From positions 1 through 39,371 of the forward strand of contig CAKZYJ010000203.1 in assembly GCA_937884755.1 (NCBI GenBank): DNA of 39,371 bases, in the 5' to 3' direction. Position numbers and translations under genes: made by a program. Below the pieces are notes generated by a model. That model ran no database searches and was not told the origin of the DNA. It saw only the letters and a list, made by a program, of their open reading frames with translations. Source of the stretch: an uncultured Flammeovirgaceae bacterium (GTDB lineage: Bacteria; Bacteroidota; Bacteroidia; Cytophagales; Cyclobacteriaceae). Below, one piece after another: positions 33,265 through 39,371 of the stretch; position 1 is the stretch's first letter; every line of letters starts with the position of its first letter.

Positions 33265-33489
33265 AGTTGGTGTTTGCTATCGGCTCTGAAGATACAATTC
33301 TTCGCACTAAACCCCCACTGTACTAAGCAAATTTGCTTACAACTAGCTAAAGCTTACTCTGCTCATTGGGCCTAGCCTTATTAATCTTGGTGAAGCCGTA
33401 TCTTGAGATAATGAAAAGTGAAAAGAGTGCTTTGTCTGCCGTATCATTTATTCATTATCTTTATAAAATCTGCTACCAACTCCCTAGAT

Positions 33490-34812
33490 ATGTTCAAAGT
33501 GTATTCTTGGTCTAAAGCTACTTTCTCTGGCTTCTTAATCCTTTTTTCAATCGCTAGTTATAGTCAAAAGTCCAATGTCATACTGATTATGGCCGATGAT
33601 ATGGGCTACGAATGTCTAGGAACCTACGGCAGTACCTCCTACCAAACGCCAGTATTAGATTCGCTGGCAATGAACGGCATTCGGTTCGATCAGTGCATTT
33701 CTCAACCATTGTGTACCCCATCGCGCGTGAAGATTATGACTGGTTTATATAACTACCGAAACTACGAATACTTTGGCTACCTCAACGAGAATCAGTTTAC
33801 CTTCGGAAGTCTGATGAAAGAGGCCGGTTACCAGACCTGTATTGCCGGAAAGTGGCAACTCAATGGCTTAGCGTATAAGGATGAAATTTCCAGTTGGAAT
33901 GATGATAGTCGCCCTAAGCAGTTTGGTTTTGATGAGTACTGTCTGTGGCAGTTAACCAAAGGCCGGTCGGAAGGTGAGCGTTTTGCGAATCCGCTGATTG
34001 AGCAAAATGGAGAGGTGCTGGAACGAAATGAAGACGCTTACGGTCCGGATATCTTTGCCAACTATATCCTTGATTTCATCGAGCGGAAAAAAGACCAGCC
34101 GTTTTTTGTGTATTACCCGATGGTGCTGGTTCACGAACCTTTCGTTCCCACTCCTGATTCCGAAGCCTGGGCCGATCCTAGTCGGCGGTACGAGAAGGAT
34201 ACGGCTTACTTTAAAGACATGGTGGCCTACACCGACAAAATTGTGGGCAGAATTGCGGACAAGCTTCGGGAGCTAGACCTGGATGAAAATACGCTACTAC
34301 TATTTACCGGAGATAACGGCACTCATCCGACCATTACCTCTTATACCGATCAAAGAATGATAATAGGTGCCAAGGGCAATACCATTGAATTTGGAACCCA
34401 CGTTCCGCTGGTGGCCTATTGGCCGCAAATGCTCTACGGAAGAGAGCCGCACACTGAACTGATTGAATTCAGCGACTTCTTCCCAACCCTGGCCGATATT
34501 GTGGGTAAGCAAGTGAAGTCGGATGGTGAGAGCTTTTATCCCTTGCTGACCGATGCTGACTATCAACCCCGAGAAACTGCTTTTGTCCACTACGATCCTC
34601 GATGGGGCAAATTTGTTAATCAGTACCGCGACCAGTTTGTGCAAACGGTAGATAATAAGCTTTACCAAGACGGAAAGTATTTCAATAACACTAACGATCC
34701 ACTAGAGGAAAAGCCTCTCGATGAAGCCTCGCTCACCAAAGCAGAAAGAGAAATTCATACTCACTTAGTGCGAGAGTTAAAGAAACATCCGGATTGGAAT
34801 CCTACAGAATAA
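33490..34812 (+). CDS. Secreted type I sulfatase (formylglycine-dependent)
   Basis: A 440-residue arylsulfatase-family enzyme. I choose ATG 33490 because it begins a normal signal peptide (KATFSGFLILFSIASYSQ); an upstream in-frame ATG at 33418 adds 24 unlikely residues. The N-terminal metal site is ILIMADDMGYE. The active-site CTPSR motif places the Cys to be converted to formylglycine at residue 75, followed by KIMTG. LFTGDNGTHP provides further metal ligands and GKWQLNG the substrate-side Lys. It probably hydrolyses sulfate esters from a polysaccharide in the periplasm. No maturase (FGE or anSME) gene is visible. It converges with phhA with a 7-base gap. Confidence 0.94.
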   Translation: MFKVYSWSKATFSGFLILFSIASYSQKSNVILIMADDMGYECLGTYGSTSYQTPVLDSLAMNGIRFDQCISQPLCTPSRVKIMTGLYNYRNYEYFGYLNENQFTFGSLMKEAGYQTCIAGKWQLNGLAYKDEISSWNDDSRPKQFGFDEYCLWQLTKGRSEGERFANPLIEQNGEVLERNEDAYGPDIFANYILDFIERKKDQPFFVYYPMVLVHEPFVPTPDSEAWADPSRRYEKDTAYFKDMVAYTDKIVGRIADKLRELDLDENTLLLFTGDNGTHPTITSYTDQRMIIGAKGNTIEFGTHVPLVAYWPQMLYGREPHTELIEFSDFFPTLADIVGKQVKSDGESFYPLLTDADYQPRETAFVHYDPRWGKFVNQYRDQFVQTVDNKLYQDGKYFNNTNDPLEEKPLDEASLTKAEREIHTHLVRELKKHPDWNPTE

Positions 34813-34819
34813 CTCTGGC

Positions 34820-35569
34820 TTATACACTCGTAGCAAAATTAGCTTCGGGCTGATCGGCATGCTTTTTCAAATATTCCTCTATCTGATCGGTAGAGTGGAA
34901 TAATTGCTCGTAGGAGTCAATCACCCAGTACTGCTTTTGGAAGACATCCTTGCGATAAGCCATTCCCATAATATGCGCTACATCGTAGGGGTAATGCGTG
35001 GCTTCCTCACTCAAACTGTATTTAGTTTCTCCCGCGGAAGAAAGTATACCCGCCCCGTAAATACGAACGTTTCCGTTTTCTTTGATCAAACCAAACTCTA
35101 CCGTAAACCAGTAGATGCGCGAGATCAGGTGTATCGCCCAGGGATTGTCAATGTAACGCAAGGCTATTTTACTCAACTCTTGCAAGTAATCCACGAATGG
35201 TTGATTGGTCAGCACCGGTACGTGCCCGAAAACATCGTGAAACATATCCGGCTCTTCCAGATAATCCAGTTGGCTTAACTTGCGCAACCAGGTGGAAGAA
35301 GGAAATTTACGGTTAGAAAGTAACTGAAAGAAAATATCGTCATCAATCAGTCCGGGTACTACGTGGATGCTCCATCCGGTTAGCTTTTTCAGTTCTGCAT
35401 TGGTTTCTTCAAAATTCGGAATTCTATCCGCCGTAAAGTTGATCTTCTTTAAACCATCCAGATACGCTTGAGAAGCCGCATTGGGCAGGTTTACGATTTG
35501 CCGCTCGTAAAGCAATTTCCATACTTTAAAATCTTCGGCAGTGTACTTATCATATTCTTGTCGCATCAT
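34820..35569 (-). CDS. phhA: Phenylalanine 4-monooxygenase
   Basis: Pterin-dependent iron hydroxylase converting phenylalanine to tyrosine. The 249-residue bacterial catalytic domain is complete, without the regulatory ACT domain of animal enzymes. The iron ligands are His111 and His116 in FHDVFGHVPVL and Glu158 in FTVEFGLI. GWSIHVVPGLIDDDIFF matches the pterin-side segment. A pterin recycling enzyme (phhB) is not in the window. It lies on the same strand as the flavin reductase and fahA genes, with a 113-base gap holding an inverted repeat, so it may be transcribed apart from them. Confidence 0.97.
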   Translation of the reverse strand: MMRQEYDKYTAEDFKVWKLLYERQIVNLPNAASQAYLDGLKKINFTADRIPNFEETNAELKKLTGWSIHVVPGLIDDDIFFQLLSNRKFPSSTWLRKLSQLDYLEEPDMFHDVFGHVPVLTNQPFVDYLQELSKIALRYIDNPWAIHLISRIYWFTVEFGLIKENGNVRIYGAGILSSAGETKYSLSEEATHYPYDVAHIMGMAYRKDVFQKQYWVIDSYEQLFHSTDQIEEYLKKHADQPEANFATSV

Positions 35570-35622
35570 GGGTGTAATGTTAGTTGTTCGATTGCGCCCG
35601 GCGCCCGGTTCAATTTTTGGTT

Positions 35623-35687
35623 GCTAGGGGCGTGGAGCAAGGAGCTGGGCGTAAACTTCTCCAAGCTCCAAGCACCCTGCCCCTAGC
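35623..35687. repeat. Intergenic inverted repeat of AGCTTGGAG-type words
   Basis: GCTAGGGGC (35623-35631) and GCCCCTAGC (35679-35687) are exact reverse complements; the inner arms are imperfect and consist of GGAGC/GCTCC words. The right end overlaps the stop codon of the flavin reductase gene (35683). Just beside it, GCGCCCG is repeated in tandem at about 35594-35607. It may be a terminator or a mobile repeat unit. Confidence 0.6.
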
Positions 35688-36588
35688 TCTCTGATTCATT
35701 ATTAATTAGCAAGGCTGCCCAGGCTTTCTCGGTTTCGCCTCGGGCCAGATAATTCTTAGCGGCCCAATGCATAATTTCAGGGGATCGAGAGACATCCTGT
35801 TTATAGCGCGCTAACGCAGCCTGGATGGTGCTTTCATCACGATAAAGTTGTACCAACTCACCGTTCGGAATTTTTGGTACGTTAGCTAGCTGGGCCAGAT
35901 CGCTACCAGAAAGTACCGTGCTGGTGCGGATAGTTTCGGGTAGTTGATCTACGCCAATACCTTTCTCCCGTACTGGTCGTAACGTCTCAAAGATAGCGTC
36001 GCCGCTGGCCCGGCAGTACAGGCTACCGCCCATCCTGCCTACTGCATCCAGTCTAAACGGATCAATAGTCCCATCCTCTCCCAGAATTTCTTCGTTAACG
36101 TGCACCAATAGTACTTCGCAAACCACAATATTTCCGGCACCGCCTCCCTCGCCCAGGGGTAAAACCTGCTTCACCTTGCATTCAAATGCTACCGGAGATT
36201 CGGCCACCCGAGGCGGCTTTACCTGCTCCGATGGTACTTCAGTCAGGCCGGCTTTGGCAAATTCGTTAATTCCCTTTTCGTAAGCCGTACTGGTGAGCGA
36301 CATTTGTTCTACCAGTGCATGATTCACGATGTTAATCGTTACTTCCGAATGCTCGCGAACATTGTCCAGCGTATTCTTGGTGCTTCCGTCCCGCACACTA
36401 TTTACGGGTGAGAAGATTAAAATAGGCGGCTTGGAACTTACCGCATTAAAGAAGCTGTAAGGGCTCAGGTTTACCTTTCCTTCAGCACTTATAGAACTGA
36501 CAAAGGCAATAGGCCGGGGCACCACCGCACTAATCATGTAACGATAAAAATCCTGGGTACTTACTTCGCTCGGGCGAATTACTTTCAT
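35683..36588 (-). CDS. Flavin reductase-like FMN-binding split-barrel protein
   Basis: A 301-residue protein. Residues about 10-200 form the flavin-reductase-like split barrel: YRYMISAVVPRPIAFVSSI, the PYSFFNAVSSKPPILIFSP flavin-binding segment and TINIVNHALVEQM. A C-terminal extension of about 90 residues is helical (QLYRDESTIQAALARYKQD) and common in Bacteroidota homologues. The start codon overlaps the fahA stop by four bases, so translation is coupled to fumarylacetoacetase. A role in tyrosine degradation is suggested only by position. The stop codon lies within an inverted repeat. Confidence 0.9.
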   Translation of the reverse strand: MKVIRPSEVSTQDFYRYMISAVVPRPIAFVSSISAEGKVNLSPYSFFNAVSSKPPILIFSPVNSVRDGSTKNTLDNVREHSEVTINIVNHALVEQMSLTSTAYEKGINEFAKAGLTEVPSEQVKPPRVAESPVAFECKVKQVLPLGEGGGAGNIVVCEVLLVHVNEEILGEDGTIDPFRLDAVGRMGGSLYCRASGDAIFETLRPVREKGIGVDQLPETIRTSTVLSGSDLAQLANVPKIPNGELVQLYRDESTIQAALARYKQDVSRSPEIMHWAAKNYLARGETEKAWAALLINNESES

Positions 36589-37823
36589 AGGCTTGGTAAA
36601 ATTTTAGTTTGCACTTCTCCGAACCCTACTCGGATACCTTCTTGTTCGGCATAGCCTCGTAAGGTAACAGTATCTCCATCTTCCAGATAAGTGCGCGCTT
36701 GGTTTGAATTTATTGTTAATGGACGTTCGCCGTTCCAACTTAGCTCGAGTAGGCTGCCGTAGCTGTTGGGTTCATCGCCGCTGATAGTTCCTGATGCTAG
36801 TAAATCGCCTACCCGCAGATTACAACCGTTAACGGTATGGTGAGCCAGCATCTGACCTACACTCCAGTACATATTTTTGAAATTCGTTCGGCTAACAACC
36901 GTTTCACGTTCCCCCTCAGGCTCAATAGCTATTTCCAGATCAATGTTAAAATTACGCTTACTGGAAGTTTGCAGATACGGTAACGGTTCCGGTTGCTGTT
37001 TCGATCCCTCAACTCGAAATAGCTGTAAAGCCTTGAGCGGTACTACCCAGGGCGAAATGGATGAAGCAAAGTTCTTCCCCAGAAATGGCCCCAACGGCAC
37101 ATACTCCCAGCGCTGAATATCCCGAGCTGACCAGTCGTTAAACAAAACAAATCCGAAGATATAATCATCCGCTTCCTCGGGCCGAAGGGAAGTTCCTAGT
37201 TTAGTGTCCTTGCCAACCACGGCGGCCATTTCCAACTCAAAATCTAACGCCTGAGTGGGACTGAATACTGGCTGAGCAGCATTCTGAGGCATGATTTGCC
37301 CCTTCGGACGATGAATATCAGTGCCAGAAACTACGATAGACGATGCCCGCCCGTGGTAGGCGATAGGCATATGCTTCCAGTTGGGCATCAGCGCGTTTTC
37401 TTTGCCCCGAAACATGGTACCGACGTTAGTCGCATGAGCTTCACTAGCGTAGAAATCGGTGTAGTCACCAATCTCCAGTGGCAAATGCATTTTCGCTTCG
37501 GATTGGGCTACAAAACATTCCTGCCGCAAATGCTGAAGTGGTGAATCATCTTCCGTAAGCCATTGAGTGAGTCGTTTACGAACCGCCTGCCAAGTGGGTT
37601 TTCCTAACCGGATGAAGGCATTTAGTGAGGGTTGCTCCAGTACATCTGGTTCAATAGAAAGGCTCTGAAAATAGCCTCGCATCGCCACTGCCGCCAAGTC
37701 AATAATCTGGTCGCCAATAGCTACTCCCACTCTTGGTCGGCGCGACGGTGTAGAAAAGATACCGTAGGGCAAATTGTGAATGCTAAAGTCACTTTCAGGC
37801 GATATATCTAACCAGGTGTTCAA
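36585..37823 (-). CDS. fahA: Fumarylacetoacetase
   Basis: Hydrolyses fumarylacetoacetate to fumarate and acetoacetate, the last step of tyrosine degradation. The 412-residue length and both domains fit. The N-terminal SH3-like domain starts NTWLDISPESDFSIHNLPYG. The catalytic domain shows DFYASEAHATNVGTMFRG with the catalytic His, DFELEMAAVVGKD with metal ligands, NDWSARDIQRWEY and LGPFLGKNF. The other pathway enzymes (4-hydroxyphenylpyruvate dioxygenase, homogentisate dioxygenase, maleylacetoacetate isomerase) are not in the window. The small coiled-coil gene ends 7-34 bases upstream. Confidence 0.97.
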   Translation of the reverse strand: MNTWLDISPESDFSIHNLPYGIFSTPSRRPRVGVAIGDQIIDLAAVAMRGYFQSLSIEPDVLEQPSLNAFIRLGKPTWQAVRKRLTQWLTEDDSPLQHLRQECFVAQSEAKMHLPLEIGDYTDFYASEAHATNVGTMFRGKENALMPNWKHMPIAYHGRASSIVVSGTDIHRPKGQIMPQNAAQPVFSPTQALDFELEMAAVVGKDTKLGTSLRPEEADDYIFGFVLFNDWSARDIQRWEYVPLGPFLGKNFASSISPWVVPLKALQLFRVEGSKQQPEPLPYLQTSSKRNFNIDLEIAIEPEGERETVVSRTNFKNMYWSVGQMLAHHTVNGCNLRVGDLLASGTISGDEPNSYGSLLELSWNGERPLTINSNQARTYLEDGDTVTLRGYAEQEGIRVGFGEVQTKILPSL

Positions 37824-37857
37824 ATATCAATTACAGATCAAGGTGCTTCTCAATTCT

Positions 37858-38049
37858 TCAAAGTTGTTTATCATGATCAAGAAACTGCTCAGCAGCGAAC
37901 CCCATGAAGTCAGTCATTTCTTGCTGAAAGTCTTTAAACTCAGTTTGAAATTCGTTAAAACCCTTGTTAATGAATGATAACTTAGCATCCATTACCGTCA
38001 TCCGTTTTTCGATTTTTTGACGGAATTCCTCAAGTTTGTTGCTGTCCAT
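37858..38049 (-). CDS. Small coiled-coil hypothetical protein, probably truncated by a late TGA
   Basis: A 63-residue charged helical protein from ATG 38049 (MDSNKLEEFRQKIEKRM); the frame is open further upstream to an ATG at 38118 that would overlap the dehydrogenase gene, so I prefer 38049. It is rich in Phe, Lys and Glu with heptad-like spacing (FINKGFNEFQTEF, FKDFQQEM). No known family is recognised. It ends at TGA 37858-37860, but the same frame continues with RIEKHLDL to a TAA at 37831-37833, eight bases before fahA. That tail continues the helical pattern, so the TGA may be a recent CGA-to-TGA mutation. Confidence 0.65.
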   Translation of the reverse strand: MDSNKLEEFRQKIEKRMTVMDAKLSFINKGFNEFQTEFKDFQQEMTDFMGFAAEQFLDHDKQL

Positions 38050-38095
38050 TTTTCTGATGTTTATTTCTACAGTAGAGACGAAGTTATCTTCTTTG

Positions 38096-39371
38096 CTAAT
38101 ACGCTCCAACATTAGCACCCTGAGAAGTCAGGTGACCAAGGGGAGATTCCAGTGTTTCCTCTTTTCCTAATAATTCTTGTAATGCAATTTCAAAGGCAGT
38201 TTTTGCTAAATTCTTAGAGCTAGGGTTTTTCGTGTATACTTTCTCTAGGGCTTGACGAATAGTATCTGATACATCCTGAAGAATAGCTTCGTCAGTAAGC
38301 TCATTCTTGGTCTCCATAAGGTATGCGAAGACCCGCGCCATACCGCAATTGGCGATAAAATCTGGAATTAATGCCACCCGCTCATCAGTGTAGGCGGCAA
38401 TTGGTCCAAAGAATATCTGAGGATCTTGAAAAGGCACATTCGCTCCACTCGCGATTACTTCAAGTCCGTTGCTAATCATTTGTTCCACTTGGTTTTGAGT
38501 GACAAGACGAGAAGCGGCAGCCGGAATAAATATTTCTGCTCCGGTGCTCCAAACGCGCTCATTCATTTCCTCAAATGAAAGTAGGTTATCTGCGTATAGC
38601 GTATTCTGTACCCGATTCAGAAAGAGCTGCTTCACTTCTTCGTAGATAAATCCTTCTGGGTTAATTAGTCCGCCTGCTCGGTCAATAATTCCGACAATCT
38701 TCACTCCGCTCTTCGCTAAGTAGTAGCCAGCAGCTCCGCCTACGTTACCCCATCCTTGAATGATGGCACGTTTGCCTTCTGCACTTCCATTCCACAAATT
38801 ATAGTAGTGCAGCACCGACTGAGCTACTCCGTAACCCGTCACCATATCAGCTACCGTGTACTTTCGTTCAATAGATGGTATGTAGTGTGGGTCTTCTAGT
38901 TTCTTGATCACTCCCTGCCGGAGTTGTCCCAATTGTTTGATTTTCTGAGGCTCAGGTGATTGATAGTGTCCAGTCACAATGCCTTCCTGCGGATGCCACA
39001 AACCATAGCTTTCCGTGATCGGAATTACATCATGAATCTCATCTACATTCAGGTCGCCTCCGGTGCCGTAGTAGTTTCTGAGTAATGGCGTAACGGCTTT
39101 GTACCAACGTTCTAGTACTCCTCGCTTACGAGGGTCGTTCGGGTCAAAGTTAATTCCTGATTTGGCTCCGCCAATGGCTGGACCTGACACGGTGAACTTG
39201 ATTTCCATGGTCTTCGCGAGTGATTCTACCTCGTGCCGATCTAGACCTTTTCGCATTCGGGTTCCTCCGCCAGCAGCTCCACCCCGTAAGGAGTTAATAA
39301 CTACCCAGCCTTCCGCCTCGGTTTCGGGGTCATTCCATTCAAAAACCACTTCCGGTTTCTTCTCTTCAAAT
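38096..39371 (-). CDS. Glu/Leu/Phe/Val dehydrogenase family protein, N-terminus cut by window edge
   Basis: The frame is open to the right edge (FEEKKPEVVFEWND before a GTG at 39349), so the true start lies outside; about 425 residues are seen. It is an NAD(P)-dependent oxidative deaminase of an amino acid. The dimerisation/catalytic domain has GGGTRMRKG, SGPAIGGAKSGINFDP with the catalytic Lys, and GTGGDLNVDE. The Rossmann domain has IIQGWGNVGGAAGYYLA and FIPAAASRLV, then a C-terminal helical tail. Glutamate versus branched-chain or phenylalanine preference cannot be told from sequence by eye. Proximity to phenylalanine/tyrosine degradation genes is suggestive only. Confidence 0.92.
   Translation of the reverse strand, partial: FEEKKPEVVFEWNDPETEAEGWVVINSLRGGAAGGGTRMRKGLDRHEVESLAKTMEIKFTVSGPAIGGAKSGINFDPNDPRKRGVLERWYKAVTPLLRNYYGTGGDLNVDEIHDVIPITESYGLWHPQEGIVTGHYQSPEPQKIKQLGQLRQGVIKKLEDPHYIPSIERKYTVADMVTGYGVAQSVLHYYNLWNGSAEGKRAIIQGWGNVGGAAGYYLAKSGVKIVGIIDRAGGLINPEGFIYEEVKQLFLNRVQNTLYADNLLSFEEMNERVWSTGAEIFIPAAASRLVTQNQVEQMISNGLEVIASGANVPFQDPQIFFGPIAAYTDERVALIPDFIANCGMARVFAYLMETKNELTDEAILQDVSDTIRQALEKVYTKNPSSKNLAKTAFEIALQELLGKEETLESPLGHLTSQGANVGAY

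Noticed and set aside
1-39371. CRISPR arrays, insertion sequences, prophage or integron features
   Set aside because: No regularly spaced direct repeats, transposase, integrase or phage structural genes were seen on either strand.

Overview
The window looks like a chromosome segment from a marine-type Bacteroidota, most likely order Cytophagales. The reasons are a fused SecDF translocase, a fused alpha-beta 2-oxoacid dehydrogenase E1, the absence of strong Shine-Dalgarno sequences, TTTG-N19-TAnnTTTG-like promoter words, many lipoproteins, and a BNR-repeat giant exported protein. I see no insertion sequence, prophage, CRISPR array or plasmid gene. Both outermost genes are cut by the window edges.

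Layout. 1-2.7 kb: the 3' part of an aldehyde dehydrogenase and a 7TMR-DISM sensor histidine kinase. 2.7-5.3 kb: kdsB (Kdo activation), a DUF427 protein, a decayed stretch, and two lipoproteins. 5.3-10.2 kb, minus strand: a compact exopolysaccharide block (glycosyltransferase, RmlC, Wza-like export lipoprotein, Wzc-like tyrosine autokinase). 10.5-12.9 kb: fused E1 dehydrogenase. 13.1-16.7 kb: a 126-residue exported ORF followed by secDF, with a stem-loop between them. 16.8-18.7 kb: an exported SAM-methyltransferase-like protein, an alkyltransferase-like (Atl) DNA-binding protein, an NlpC/P60 lipoprotein and tRNA-Ala(GGC). 19.0-21.7 kb: a SiaA-SiaB-SiaC phosphatase/kinase/STAS-like partner-switch operon. 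21.7-23.4 kb: a HEAT-like protein flanked by two short coding remnants, then a STAS/SpoIIAA-like protein.

23.4-31.9 kb: histidine biosynthesis genes hisE, hisF, hisA and hisH, all on the minus strand. They are spread out by a large BNR-repeat gene on the opposite strand, a GrpB-family gene, a TIGR01777 epimerase and a GbsR/MarR-type regulator that has palindromic candidate operators. 32.0-34.8 kb: a divergent enolase-superfamily enzyme and sulfatase. 34.8-37.8 kb: phenylalanine 4-hydroxylase, a flavin reductase-like protein and fumarylacetoacetase (aromatic amino acid catabolism). 37.8-39.4 kb: a small coiled-coil protein with a probable late nonsense codon and a Glu/Leu/Phe/Val dehydrogenase running off the edge.

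The strongest candidate for something undescribed is the short exported ORF immediately upstream of secDF. Its position, N-terminal hydrophobic segment, distinctive C-terminus ending at a proline before the stop, and the stem-loop before secDF match the architecture of secretion-monitoring arrest peptides (SecM, VemP, ApdA/ApdP). This is inference from architecture only. Also notable are the SiaABC module without a diguanylate cyclase, the paired TTTCA-N8-TGAAA sites around the GbsR-like regulator, and several intergenic inverted repeats built from reiterated short words.
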